A stretch of 64,000 bases of DNA, from assembly GCF_903944925.1 (NCBI RefSeq), contig NZ_CAJATU010000155.1, forward strand, positions 157,951 to 221,950, read 5' to 3'. The DNA comes from an uncultured Rhodopila sp. (GTDB taxonomy: Bacteria > Pseudomonadota > Alphaproteobacteria > Acetobacterales > Acetobacteraceae). A program made the position numbers and the translations under genes. Of the stretch, positions 29,743 to 39,581 are shown piece by piece. Position 1 is the first letter of the stretch; every line of letters begins with the position of its first letter. The notes below the pieces were generated by a model that saw only the letters and a program-made list of their open reading frames with translations, was not told the DNA's origin and made no database searches.

Positions 29743-31120
29743 CTCACGCCGGGATGACCGGCATGATCCTACCCTGCCGGTTATCCTTGAATATCAGTCC
29801 CCGACGCTGGGCATCATCAATATGCCGATGCCGCGTATCGCGCGAGGTCTCGCTCTGACCGTCAGCAGCATGGTTGCTGTTCTGTTCGCGCTGACCGGCC
29901 TGATCAGCGTCGACCGGGTCGTGACCGCGCAGGGTGTCGTCGTTGCACGATCGCCGACGATCGTTGTGCAGCCGCTGGAGACCGCTATCGTTCGCTCGAT
30001 CGAGGTGCATGTAGGCGATATTGTCCATGCTGGTCAGATCCTGGCTCGCCTCGATCCCACCTTCGCTCAGTCCGATGCCGGTGCATCGGCAGCTCAGGTG
30101 TCGTTACTTCAGGCCGAGGTGTCCCGCAGGCAGGCAGAGATGGAGAACCGGCCGTTCACTTATAGCGGGCTTGACCCCAACATGATGTTTCAGGCTTCGG
30201 TCTATGCCCAGCGGCAGTCCGAGTATAACTATAAGCTCGAAAACTACCGTCAGAAAATGGACAGTCTTGCTGCAACGATCTCGCGCGCCCGATCGGACGA
30301 AGTCGGCTATCGGGATCGGCTGACGTACGCGAAATCGCTCGAGCAGATGCGAACCGAGCTCGAACACCTGAACGTGGGATCAAAGCTGAACACCCTGTCG
30401 GCGATGGACAGCCGGGCGGAAATGCAACGCCAACTCGATGGCGCACGGCAAACTGCGGAAGGCGCTCAGCGCGATCTCGCGGCATTGGTAGCTGAACGGA
30501 ACGAATTTATCGACAGTTGGCACAACGACGGGACGGAAAAGCTGGCCGATGCACTCGGTAAGCTTTCGGATGCGCGCGAAACACTGAACAAGAATCAGCT
30601 CCGGCGGCAACTTGTCGAGCTTCGTGCTGAAACAGACGCGACGGTCGCGACCGTGGGCAGGGTATCCGTGGGTTCCGTGCTGACCGCCGGTCAGCAGTTC
30701 ATAACCCTGGTGCCAACCGGCGCACCACTCGAAGTGGAAGCCAATATTCCGGCGGCGGAAGATGGCCACGTCAACGTCGGCGATCCGGTCGACATCAAGT
30801 TTGATACCTTCACCTATTCACGGTACGGAATGGCACATGGTGTCGTGCGCGTCATCAGCCCGGATAGCATCACAGCGGCAGACGACCAGCGCAACCCAAC
30901 GGGAAGCGTGCCTTTGCAGCAAGTGAACGGCGGCGCGGTGTGGTTCTACCGCTCCAGAATCACATTGGACCGGATCGATCTGCACAATACGCCGCCCAAC
31001 TTCCACCTTATACCGGGGATGCCGATTCAGGCTGATATCCGCGTCGGCAAGCAAACGGTTCTAGGCTACATGATGGGTAGATTGGTGCCGCTGGCCACTG
31101 AAGGCATGCGTGAGCCGTAA
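29705..31120 (+). CDS. HlyD-family membrane fusion protein
   Basis: A 471-residue periplasmic adaptor for the upstream ABC exporter. One membrane helix at ~50-70 (LALTVSSMVAVLFALTGLI), a lipoyl-like half motif VVVQPLETAIVRSIEVHVGD-type around 85-110, a long helical hairpin ~120-310, then the second lipoyl half and beta-barrel (QFITLVPTGAPLEVEANIP). ATG 29705 sits inside the transporter gene with AGGACAAGG just upstream, so the two are coupled by a 38-bp overlap. Confidence 0.93.
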   Translation: MQLSPRPSSKAISSRRDDRHDPTLPVILEYQSPTLGIINMPMPRIARGLALTVSSMVAVLFALTGLISVDRVVTAQGVVVARSPTIVVQPLETAIVRSIEVHVGDIVHAGQILARLDPTFAQSDAGASAAQVSLLQAEVSRRQAEMENRPFTYSGLDPNMMFQASVYAQRQSEYNYKLENYRQKMDSLAATISRARSDEVGYRDRLTYAKSLEQMRTELEHLNVGSKLNTLSAMDSRAEMQRQLDGARQTAEGAQRDLAALVAERNEFIDSWHNDGTEKLADALGKLSDARETLNKNQLRRQLVELRAETDATVATVGRVSVGSVLTAGQQFITLVPTGAPLEVEANIPAAEDGHVNVGDPVDIKFDTFTYSRYGMAHGVVRVISPDSITAADDQRNPTGSVPLQQVNGGAVWFYRSRITLDRIDLHNTPPNFHLIPGMPIQADIRVGKQTVLGYMMGRLVPLATEGMREP

Positions 31121-31152
31121 GGTTCAACGCAGCCCAACCGGACGCATGCAAA

Positions 31153-32949
31153 ATGTCGCTACTAGACAAACTATTCAGCGGATTTTCCCCCGCCGCCGCC
31201 CTCAAGCGCGGTCTGAAGCTACAGGAAGCCGGCGACGTCAAGAACGGCTTCGGACAGTTGTCGAAGGCGGCGCGGGCGGGCATCCCCGAAGCGGAATTTC
31301 GCGTAGGCCGATGCTATCTGGAAGGCTCCGGAGTTCCACCAAGCCGGGCGGACGGCGTCCGGTGGATCGAGCGCGCCGCCTCAAACGGCTATGTTGAGGC
31401 GCAGGCGCTGCTGGCGACGCTCTGCCTGCATGGGATGGGCCCCGGGCAATCGCAGGCCGGACCGGGATTCGGACTGGGCATATTCGCGGCTCAAGCGGCG
31501 TCTGAGCCTGATTTCACCGCCGCCGCGACATGGGCGAGACGCGCGGCTGAAAGTGGTTCGGCCGACGGTCAGGCGGTGCTCGGCTACATCCTGACTTCGG
31601 GTCCGGAGGATCTGCGAAATCAGGAGGAAGGCGACCACTGGTATAAGTCAGCGGCGGCCGGAGGCAGCCCCCAAGGCCAGCTTGGCTATGCGCTGGCGTT
31701 GGCACGGGACACCAGCAAACCGGAAACCCAGGCGGAACTTATCGACAATCTCCGTCAGGCAGCGGAGAAGGGCCTGGCAACGGCGCTCTACCTCTACGGC
31801 ATGCTGAACGAACGGGGCATGGGCGTGCCTCCGGATCGGTCCATGGCCGCGAAGTGTTACAAGCAGGCGGCGGAGAAAGGCCATCGCGCCGCGCAGGCCC
31901 GCTGGGGGCTGGCTCTCATGGAGGGCAATGGAGTCGACCTAAATCCGCTGGACGGAGAGTCCTGGCTGCGACGCGCCGCGCTGGCCGGTGATCCGGAAGC
32001 CGCCGCGCTGGTCGGCGATATCTATGCCAAGGGCGGCAGCCTGCCGCCGAATTACGCCGAGGCGGCGATGTGGTTCCGCCGGGCCGCCGACTCCGGTCAC
32101 CGCGGCGCGGCGCGGGCGCTTGCCATGCTTCATCTGACCGGGGCCGGAGTCATGCGGGATCCGGACGAGGCTGCAAACCTGTTTCGCATCTCGGCGCAGG
32201 CAGGCGATGCGCATTCGCACGTCGATCTCGGGAACCTGCTGCTCAAAGGCCACGGAGACCAACAGGATTCGCTACGCACCCGCGAATGGTTCGAACAGGC
32301 GGCTCAATCGGGCGACCTGATCGCCGCGTTCAATTTCGGCGTTTGCCTGGCCGAAGGCGTCGGGATCGAGCGCGACGACCGCAAGGCCGCCGAATGGCTC
32401 CGGCGGGCTGCGGATGGGGTGGTCAACGCTCAATATTGGTATGGCCGCATGCTGGTCGAGGGGCGTGGAGTGGACGCTAATCCTGAGGAGGGACGCGCCT
32501 GGATTGCCAAAGCCGCCGGCATCGGCATGGTGGAGGCGGAAGTGATGCTCGCGGAGATGACCCTTTCCGGCCGCGGCGGCGTCAAGGATCACCCCGCCGC
32601 GTTGGCTCTGTTCGAAAAAGCCGCCGGACGCGGCCACGTCGGAGCAATGTTCGCCGTAGGCGCCATGTATGGCGGCGGCCACGATGTGCCGATGGACCGG
32701 ACCGTTGCGCAACGCTGGTTCCGCGATGCCGCCGAGCGCGGTCATCCCTATGCGCAAATGATGCTTGGCCGATATCTGGCACGCAATCTGGCCGGGGAAC
32801 TCGACCCGCCGCAAGCCCGAAAGTGGCTGGAGCGTGCGGTTGCCCAGGGTCTGGAGGACGCACGGGCCGACCTCGTTGCGCTGGGTGCCGAACAGGGTGT
32901 CCCGAGAGAGACCACTCAGGCGAACCTGGCCAGGGTTTCAGGTCTTTGA
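31153..32949 (+). CDS. Sel1-repeat protein
   Basis: A 598-residue soluble protein built of about a dozen Sel1-like (TPR-related) repeats of ~36 residues; examples are YLYGMLNERGMGVPPD and AMLHLTGAGVMRDPDEA, each with the A..LG.....G.GV..D pattern. No signal peptide, so probably cytoplasmic; Sel1 proteins are scaffolds. Located 32 bp after the adaptor gene and 3 bp before the fused glycosyltransferase gene, it likely organises the secretion or glycosylation machinery. Confidence 0.9.
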   Translation: MSLLDKLFSGFSPAAALKRGLKLQEAGDVKNGFGQLSKAARAGIPEAEFRVGRCYLEGSGVPPSRADGVRWIERAASNGYVEAQALLATLCLHGMGPGQSQAGPGFGLGIFAAQAASEPDFTAAATWARRAAESGSADGQAVLGYILTSGPEDLRNQEEGDHWYKSAAAGGSPQGQLGYALALARDTSKPETQAELIDNLRQAAEKGLATALYLYGMLNERGMGVPPDRSMAAKCYKQAAEKGHRAAQARWGLALMEGNGVDLNPLDGESWLRRAALAGDPEAAALVGDIYAKGGSLPPNYAEAAMWFRRAADSGHRGAARALAMLHLTGAGVMRDPDEAANLFRISAQAGDAHSHVDLGNLLLKGHGDQQDSLRTREWFEQAAQSGDLIAAFNFGVCLAEGVGIERDDRKAAEWLRRAADGVVNAQYWYGRMLVEGRGVDANPEEGRAWIAKAAGIGMVEAEVMLAEMTLSGRGGVKDHPAALALFEKAAGRGHVGAMFAVGAMYGGGHDVPMDRTVAQRWFRDAAERGHPYAQMMLGRYLARNLAGELDPPQARKWLERAVAQGLEDARADLVALGAEQGVPRETTQANLARVSGL

Positions 32950-32952
32950 TCC

Positions 32953-35907
32953 ATGCCGCGTGGCGCCAACGAGCCTGAACCGTCGGTCGCCGCGCTTGCC
33001 CGTAACGCCATGGCCCGGGGCCTGGAGGCCCTGGCTGAATCTGACGAGGATACCGCGCTTCGTTGGCTTGGACGGGCTCATCGATTGGTGCCCGCCGACC
33101 CGAACGCGATCCTGTCTCTGGCGAGTGCTTGCCTGGCCAGCGACCCGTCCAGGGCCCGGTCGCTTTTTCGAACCGTCACCGAGAAATACGATGTCAGGCA
33201 AGCCTGGCTTGGGCTCGCGGCCGCTTGGTTGCGCCTCGGCGATCCGTCGGCCGCAGCCGAATCGCTTGATGTCGCGCTGTCCCGCCACGTTATTGACGCC
33301 CATACCGCACCCTTGGCGGATCAGATCGGCTTCACCGAGGGGTTTGCCGGCTGGTGCGGCCTGACGTCGGCCGGAAAGCTCGAAATCCGCGCCGTCGAGG
33401 CCGATCGCATACAGATCAGTCTCGATGGAAATCGATTGCGTGGCAGTTCACTTCCTGACGGGTGGACGCGTGGGCGCGAGATCGAGGTTATGTCCGCCGG
33501 TCGCAAGCTGCTTGGCAGTCCGATCAGGATCGATCGCATTCGCCGCGTTACCGGCTGCGTAGAGGTTTTCGAAGGCGGTATTCGCGGCTGGGCATGGCAT
33601 CCGGGCGATCCGGAGCGACTAGCCGAACTGACCTTGGACTACGGCTCGCCCAGCGTCCGGCAGACCGTTACGGCAACCGATGAAAAGACCCCGGTGCCCG
33701 ACACCGGACCGCTGGCGCATGCACGCTCCTTTCGCTTGGCAAGAGCCGATTTGCTGGATGCGCGCGGACCGATCCATGTCCGCGGGCCTGACGGCAGGGA
33801 TATCCTCGGCAGTCCACTGGATCCGTTTGCCGACCAGGCGCTCAACATCGCGGCGGCACTGCGTCTCGCGCAAACCTATCCGGCCGGCTTGGCCGGCCGG
33901 GTATCTCGCAGCGTGCCCAAGGTTGACGGTCCGCGTGCGGTGCTTCGCGCCGATGCCGCAGCCGCCTCCGAGCCAATGGGCGCGGACGGGCGCAAGCATG
34001 CAACCACTGTTGTCGTTCCGGTGCATAATGGAACCAAAGTCACGTTGGCTTGTCTCGACAGTTTGCTCACGTCAAATCTGACACGGGCGCGGATCCTGGT
34101 TGTTGACGATGGTTCAACCGAGATTGCACTGATCGCCGCGCTGGACGAGCTCGCCAAACGGCGAAAAATAGAGCTCCTGCGGCACGACGTCGCGCACGGG
34201 TTCACAGCCAGCGCCAACGATGGCATGCGAGCGGCTCAGGGCCGGGACGTGGTGCTTCTCAACAGCGACACATTGGTTCCGCCGGGCTGGCTCGGCCGGC
34301 TGCGGGATGCCGCGTATTCCGCGCATGACATAGGCAGTGTAACCCCGCTGTCCAACGATGCCACGATCCTCAGCTATCCGGGGAGCGCGGGGACCAACCC
34401 GGTCCCCGACCAAATTGAAACGAACAGGCTCGACCGATTCGCCGAACGCGCCAACCCGGGCGGTCTCGTCGACATTCCGGTTGGCATCGGGTTCTGCCTG
34501 TTCCTGCGCCGCGATTGCTTGAACGCCACCGGATTGTTTCGTCACGACGTATTCGCGCAGGGCTATGGGGAGGAGAACGATCTCTGCCTGCGGGCACGCA
34601 TGCTGGGTTGGCGGAACGTCGCGCTGACCGGATTGTTCGTCGGTCACATGGGGGGCACCAGCTTCGGCGGCGACGCCGTGCATCTGCGCGCGCGCAACGG
34701 CAGGATCCTTGAACAGCTCCATCCCGGGCAGCAGGCGCTGACCGAACGCTTCATAGCCCGCGATCCGCTCGCAGAGACGCGACGGCGGATCGACCTGTTG
34801 CGCTGGCGGGCGGCGGCTCGGAACTGGCAAGAATCAACTATTCTGATCACCCACGACAACGGTGGCGGCGTGGAAGTCCGCGTCGCAGCGGCGGTCCGGG
34901 ATCATCAGGCCGCCGGACGCCGGGCAATCGTGCTTCGTCCGGCCGAAACGGCTGGCGGAGGTGCTGCCATCTCTGTGCGAGACGGGATCTCGGACGATTT
35001 CTGCAACCTTGTCTTCGCCATGCCGCAAGAGCTTACTGCGCTGCTGCGGCTGCTGCGCGCGGCGAAGGCCGGCAGACTGGAGGTGCATCATTTCCTGCGT
35101 CATCCCGGTGCCATTTACGACATGATCTCCCGGTTGGGGGTACCCTACGAGGTTCATGTCCACGATTATGCCTGGTTCTGCCCGCGGCTGTCGCTGGTCG
35201 GCGCGCACGCGAGATATTGCGGCGAACCGGATTTGCACGAATGCGAGGCTTGCGTCGAAGACAACGGGCATTTCCTCAAGGAAGACATCCGGGTGGACGC
35301 GTTGCGGCGGCGCTCGGCCGGCTTTCTTGCTGCCGCGCATCGGGTTGTCGTGCCGTCCGCCGATGCGGCGCAGAGAATGAAAAGACATTTCGAGGGGCTT
35401 CTGCCGGCGGTTGTCGCGCACGAAAATGATCGGCTGATCGCTGCACCACCCGGCATCCGCTCGCGCACGTCCGGGACCACGCGAATCTGCGTAGTGGGCG
35501 GTATCGGGGTGCATAAAGGCTACGATGTGGTGCTGGCCTGCGCGCGGGATGCCGCGCGGCGCGGTTTGGACCTTGAATTCGTTATTGTCGGTCACACGAT
35601 CGACGATGCGCGCATGCTGGCGACTGGAAAGATCTTTGTCACCGGCCGCTTCGAGCCTGGCGAGGCGGTCGGCCTGATCGCGGCGCAGCAGGCCAGGCTG
35701 GCTTTCGTCGCCTCCATATGGCCGGAGACCTGGTGCCTGAGCCTTGGCGACATTTGGCGGGCGGGCTTGCGCGCTGCCGCGTTCGATATCGGAGCTCCCG
35801 CCGAGCGAATCAAACGATCCGGCTACGGAATTTTGCTTCCCTTAGGACTATCGCCCGGTGCTATTAATAACGTATTAATCGCAGCGACTGGAACAGCCGG
35901 CCAATGA
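32953..35907 (+). CDS. Fused glycosyltransferase: TPR-like region, GT2 domain, GT4-like domain
   Basis: A 984-residue cytoplasmic protein. Residues 1-130 are TPR-like; 130-320 contain two beta-rich modules including GGIRGWAWHPGDPERLAEL; 350-600 are a GT-A (family 2) domain with TTVVVPVHNG, LVVDDGST and the metal-site LNSDT; 630-984 are a GT-B (family 4-like) domain with HNDGGGVE-like THDNGGGVEVR, VHVHDYAWFCPRL and VHKGYD. Three cysteines near 755-775 (YCGEPDLHECEAC) may bind zinc. It could add two different sugars. Three bases separate it from the Sel1 gene. Confidence 0.9.
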   Translation: MPRGANEPEPSVAALARNAMARGLEALAESDEDTALRWLGRAHRLVPADPNAILSLASACLASDPSRARSLFRTVTEKYDVRQAWLGLAAAWLRLGDPSAAAESLDVALSRHVIDAHTAPLADQIGFTEGFAGWCGLTSAGKLEIRAVEADRIQISLDGNRLRGSSLPDGWTRGREIEVMSAGRKLLGSPIRIDRIRRVTGCVEVFEGGIRGWAWHPGDPERLAELTLDYGSPSVRQTVTATDEKTPVPDTGPLAHARSFRLARADLLDARGPIHVRGPDGRDILGSPLDPFADQALNIAAALRLAQTYPAGLAGRVSRSVPKVDGPRAVLRADAAAASEPMGADGRKHATTVVVPVHNGTKVTLACLDSLLTSNLTRARILVVDDGSTEIALIAALDELAKRRKIELLRHDVAHGFTASANDGMRAAQGRDVVLLNSDTLVPPGWLGRLRDAAYSAHDIGSVTPLSNDATILSYPGSAGTNPVPDQIETNRLDRFAERANPGGLVDIPVGIGFCLFLRRDCLNATGLFRHDVFAQGYGEENDLCLRARMLGWRNVALTGLFVGHMGGTSFGGDAVHLRARNGRILEQLHPGQQALTERFIARDPLAETRRRIDLLRWRAAARNWQESTILITHDNGGGVEVRVAAAVRDHQAAGRRAIVLRPAETAGGGAAISVRDGISDDFCNLVFAMPQELTALLRLLRAAKAGRLEVHHFLRHPGAIYDMISRLGVPYEVHVHDYAWFCPRLSLVGAHARYCGEPDLHECEACVEDNGHFLKEDIRVDALRRRSAGFLAAAHRVVVPSADAAQRMKRHFEGLLPAVVAHENDRLIAAPPGIRSRTSGTTRICVVGGIGVHKGYDVVLACARDAARRGLDLEFVIVGHTIDDARMLATGKIFVTGRFEPGEAVGLIAAQQARLAFVASIWPETWCLSLGDIWRAGLRAAAFDIGAPAERIKRSGYGILLPLGLSPGAINNVLIAATGTAGQ

Positions 35908-36025
35908 ACGAGTGGAGTTTGGGCGATGCCGCCGTTCCAACCGCTCAAGTTGCCCGGCTGCATCCTACCAACTGAATCATATCACGTCTGCCATGACACG
36001 AACATCTAACGAGCGAGTAAGCCGA

Positions 36026-37054
36026 ATGTCCGAAGCCGCAAGCGCGGAGCTAAGCCGGGTCAAGCCGGCGAAAGCCAGCCAACCCGATCAGGAACCGGCC
36101 AGCCCGGCAAGCCGCATCGCGGAATTGCAGGTCTCCGCCCATCTGATGACGCTGGAGACAGGTTTGTTCTGTGTCTTCCAGACGCCGGGCAGCCCGCAAC
36201 CGGATCCGATCACCGCACTCCCGGGGGTCAGGATCACGCCGGCACCGGGTATCGCCGGGCGTCCCGAAGCTGTCAGCGTGAGCACGTTCCGCGAAGACGG
36301 ATGGCTCGCCGGCACCGCGGCGCTGGTGCGCGTGACGGATGGTTCGGCGCAGATTCTGGTGACGATTTACCAGGTCCGAGGCAAGGATGCAGCACCGAGG
36401 CTTCAGGTCCTGCGTCTCAGCGGCGAAGCAAACGCCTCGGATGGGCTGCCGGCCGGACTCGCGTCGCCGGCCAAAGTCGGCTCCGAGCCGCCTAAGCCGT
36501 CCGGGCCGCCGCCTCAGGTCATGGCGCACGTGCAGCGCACCGGCGATGTCGGCGGCAGTGTAGGTGATTGGATCGGCGTCAAAGGCAGCCGCCTCTGGGT
36601 CGAAGGCTTCGGCCTTGCTCCGGTGGACGGCATCGCGGCGGGCGAACTGGAATATCAGGCCGTGCTGGGACGCAACTGGCTGTCGCCCTGGATCGAGGCT
36701 GGCAAATACTGCGGTAGCCGGGGCATGGCGCTGCCGCTGCTCGGGCTGAAGGTCCGCCTAAAGGGCGCCGCGGCAAAAGCATTCGATTGCACCTATTCGG
36801 CAACCTTCGTCGACGGCAGCGAAATCGGACCGGTTGGCGCGGGCGAGGCATGCGAGGCGGAAAGTCTCGCAGCTTTGGAAGCCTTCCAGATCGTTCTGCA
36901 TCCGCGCGACAGCAAGGCCGGTTCCGGCAAGCCGGCGGCGGCGAAAAAGGATGATCATGCGACCGCTGCCGCCTCGCAGCCGATCGGCGCGAAGCCTGAC
37001 GGCAACAAGGGCAAGGCACTTGCTGCGAAACCTGTTGCCAGGACGCGGGGCTAA
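36026..37054 (+). CDS. ChW-like repeat protein, possible secreted or surface partner
   Basis: A 342-residue protein. The segment around 185-290 (VLGRNWLSPWIEAGKYCGSR, then LPLLGLKVRL and a second related unit ending LEAFQIVL) fits the ChW (clostridial hydrophobic, conserved Trp) repeat pattern of Y.A..GW..W...G...G, but the assignment is by eye. The first ~45 residues and the last ~55 are Lys/Ala/Pro-rich and likely unstructured. No Sec signal. The start is uncertain: ATG 36026 is preferred, with ATG 35993 and GTG 35912 in frame. Its place between glycosyltransferases and downstream of a type I exporter makes it a candidate substrate. Confidence 0.72.
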   Translation: MSEAASAELSRVKPAKASQPDQEPASPASRIAELQVSAHLMTLETGLFCVFQTPGSPQPDPITALPGVRITPAPGIAGRPEAVSVSTFREDGWLAGTAALVRVTDGSAQILVTIYQVRGKDAAPRLQVLRLSGEANASDGLPAGLASPAKVGSEPPKPSGPPPQVMAHVQRTGDVGGSVGDWIGVKGSRLWVEGFGLAPVDGIAAGELEYQAVLGRNWLSPWIEAGKYCGSRGMALPLLGLKVRLKGAAAKAFDCTYSATFVDGSEIGPVGAGEACEAESLAALEAFQIVLHPRDSKAGSGKPAAAKKDDHATAAASQPIGAKPDGNKGKALAAKPVARTRG

Positions 37055-37067
37055 GGATTCCACCAAA

Positions 37068-37107
37068 CGATCGGCATCAGGCCGGCCAGGCTGACTGGTG
37101 CCGATCG
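37068..37107. terminator. Hairpin after the ChW-like gene
   Basis: CGATCGGCA (37068-37076) pairs perfectly with TGCCGATCG (37099-37107); extra CAG/CTG pairing lies inside. It sits 14 bp after the stop codon at 37054. A T-run is missing (GTGTTT follows), so its efficiency is unclear. One arm is part of a GCCGATCGGC palindrome. Confidence 0.4.
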
Positions 37108-37211
37108 GCGTGTTTCCCGGCTATCGGGTGTAACGGATTTGGGCTGGAGCGGCGGCTCGATGTGACGTGCGGGGCGCCCGCCAGCGCCGGACGCGGTATG
37201 GGGTATCCAGG

Positions 37212-38567
37212 GTGAAGTTCCTGTTCGTCCACCAAAACTACCCGGGACAATTCCTTCACATCGTCCGAAAGCTTGCAAAAAATGAACGACACGAAGTGCT
37301 GTTCATAACCGAACCCAACCCGAACCAGATCGCCGGTGTGAGAAAAATTCCATACACCCGGCCGGCCATCGACATCGCCGAGACGCATCCATCCGCCCGG
37401 GAGCTGGATAACGGCATGCGGCGCGGCGAAGCGGTGTGCCGCACGGCGCTCGGCCTGAAGCACCTGGGGTTCGCGCCGGACATCATCATCGGCCATCAAG
37501 GCTGGGGCGAGATGCTCAATCTGCGCGAGGTCTGGCCCGATACGCCGATGCTCGGGTACATGGAGTTCTACTATCAATACGATAGGGCGGATGTCGGCTT
37601 CGATCCGGAGTTCCCCGCCGACCCGCTGGATTTCCCGCGCATCCGGGCGAAGAATGCGATCAATCATATCGCCCTTAACCTCGGCAGCACCGGACAGACG
37701 CCGACGAAATGGCAGTTATCGACCTATCCGGACTGGGCCCGCCCCGGAATCGAGCTGATCTGGGAGGGGGTCGACCTGGAGAAATGCTCGCCGGATCCAT
37801 CCGCCCGCAAGAAGACTTTCAAGCTCGGCGACATGACGGTGAAACCATCCGACAAGCTGGTCACCTTTGTGTCGCGCGACCTGGAACCTTATCGCGGATT
37901 CCACGTCATGATGCGGGCGCTTCCCGAGCTCATGCGGGCGCGCAAGGATATAAAGGTCGTGATCGTCGGCGGCGATGGCGTCAGCTACGGCAGCGCGCCG
38001 ACTAAGGGCGGGACGTGGAAGGAGGTCATGCTGGCGGAGGTTGGCAAGGATATCGACCGCGACCGGGTCCTCTTGCCGGGCCGGATTCCATATGCGGACT
38101 ATCTGGCGATGCTCCAGCGATCGGATGCCCATGTCTATCTGACCTATCCATTCGTCGCTTCCTGGTCGCTTCGCGAATCGCTGGCCGCCGGATGCCCGGT
38201 TATCGGGAGCGATACCCAACCGGTGCAAGAATTCATCACCCACGGCGATAACGGTCTGTTGGTGCCATGCCTCGATCCGCGCACTCTGGCCGGTCAGGTC
38301 CTTGATCTGTTGGAGGACAAGGCCCTGACCCGGAGGCTGCGCGCGAGTGCCAGGGCCTACGCTGAAGAACACCTTTCGATGGCCGACTACCTGGCATCGT
38401 ACGACCGGGTCATCGAGCGACTGACGGGAGAAAACCCGTCCAGGCCAGCTAAGCCCAAAGCGGCGGTGAGGCCGAAGGCGCCCGCGATCGGACGGCAATC
38501 GGCCGCCGCGCGATCCGGCCCAGCCAAGGCTGCGCCGGTTCGGAGACGGCTCGTAACGGCGGCCTGA
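37212..38567 (+). CDS. GT4-family glycosyltransferase
   Basis: A 451-residue GT-B glycosyltransferase. It starts with the classic VKFLFVHQNYPGQFLHI, and the C-terminal nucleotide-sugar half has FVSRDLEPYRGFHVMMRALP, VIVGGDGVSYG and the EX7E-like SLRESLAAGCPVIGSDTQPVQE. The last ~45 residues are a Lys/Ala/Pro-rich tail. I chose GTG 37212 because the fold begins there; GTG 37167 is in frame. Closest relatives are likely to be 'glycosyltransferase family 4' proteins of unknown acceptor. Ends the secretion/glycosylation cluster. Confidence 0.88.
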   Translation: MKFLFVHQNYPGQFLHIVRKLAKNERHEVLFITEPNPNQIAGVRKIPYTRPAIDIAETHPSARELDNGMRRGEAVCRTALGLKHLGFAPDIIIGHQGWGEMLNLREVWPDTPMLGYMEFYYQYDRADVGFDPEFPADPLDFPRIRAKNAINHIALNLGSTGQTPTKWQLSTYPDWARPGIELIWEGVDLEKCSPDPSARKKTFKLGDMTVKPSDKLVTFVSRDLEPYRGFHVMMRALPELMRARKDIKVVIVGGDGVSYGSAPTKGGTWKEVMLAEVGKDIDRDRVLLPGRIPYADYLAMLQRSDAHVYLTYPFVASWSLRESLAAGCPVIGSDTQPVQEFITHGDNGLLVPCLDPRTLAGQVLDLLEDKALTRRLRASARAYAEEHLSMADYLASYDRVIERLTGENPSRPAKPKAAVRPKAPAIGRQSAAARSGPAKAAPVRRRLVTAA

Positions 38568-38724
38568 TGTGGACGCCGTATTTCCCGATAAGCAAGCCGG
38601 GTCATTCGACCGACCCAACGGAGTTGCCTGGAAACGCGTGCTGCCTCTTGCCCCCTCCGCCCGCCTTGTGTCACCACGAGGACGCGATGCGTGTCGCCGC
38701 GCATCGACAGGAATAGGATAGACA

Positions 38725-39567
38725 ATGGCAGACGTTTCGCCGGCACTCCTCCCCATCCAAGGCAGCCTCATGCAGGGCAAGCGCGGCCTGATCATGGGTG
38801 TTGCCAATGACAGATCCCTGGCCTGGGGCATCGCCTCGGCCTGCGCCTCGCAAGGCGCGGAACTGGCCTTCACCTTTCAGGGGGAAGCGCTGGAGCGCAG
38901 GGTTCGCCCGCTTGCCCGGCAGACCGGGTCCGACCTTGTGTTCCCCTGCGACGTTGCCGACGATGCCAGTGTCGATTCGGCCTTCGCGTCCCTGGCCGGG
39001 CGCTGGGACGGGATCGACTTCCTGGTCCATGCAATCGGTTATGCGGACAAGCAGTATCTGCGCGGCCGCTATCTCGACACACCGCGCGCCGCGTTCCTCC
39101 AGGCGCTGGATATCTCGTGCTACTCCTTCGTATCGGTCAGCCAACGCGCGGTGCCGATGATGAAGCCCGGCGGCAGCCTGTTGACGCTGAGCTATCTCGG
39201 CGCCGAGCGTTGGGTACCGCATTATAACGTCATGGGTGTGGCCAAGGCGGCGCTGGAGGCGTCGGTGCGCTATCTGGCAGCAGACCTCGGGACCGCCGGA
39301 ATCCGCTGCAACGCAATCAGCGCGGGACCGATCAAGACCCTGGCCGCCTCCGGGATTGGCGATTTCCGCTACATTCTGCGCTGGAACCAGCTCAATTCGC
39401 CGATGCGACGTAACGTGACAATCGAGGAAGTCGGCGGCGCAGGGCTCTATCTCTTGTCGGATCTGTCCGGCGGGGTGACCGGCGAGGTCCACCACGTCGA
39501 TTGCGGCTACCACGCCGTTGGCATGAAGCATCCGGACGCGCCGGACATCGCCATCGTGGAGTCCTGA
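38725..39567 (+). CDS. fabI: Enoyl-[acyl-carrier-protein] reductase (NADH)
   Basis: A 280-residue FabI, the last step of each fatty-acid elongation round. SDR-type marks: GLIMGVANDRSLAWGIA for the cofactor, YLGAERWVPHYNVMGVAKAA containing the Tyr-x6-Lys pair, and AGPIKTLAASGI. Length is typical. AGGATAG precedes the ATG. aroC follows 14 bp later, an arrangement found in other alphaproteobacteria. Confidence 0.96.
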   Translation: MADVSPALLPIQGSLMQGKRGLIMGVANDRSLAWGIASACASQGAELAFTFQGEALERRVRPLARQTGSDLVFPCDVADDASVDSAFASLAGRWDGIDFLVHAIGYADKQYLRGRYLDTPRAAFLQALDISCYSFVSVSQRAVPMMKPGGSLLTLSYLGAERWVPHYNVMGVAKAALEASVRYLAADLGTAGIRCNAISAGPIKTLAASGIGDFRYILRWNQLNSPMRRNVTIEEVGGAGLYLLSDLSGGVTGEVHHVDCGYHAVGMKHPDAPDIAIVES

Positions 39568-39581
39568 TGGCATAAGGCGTC

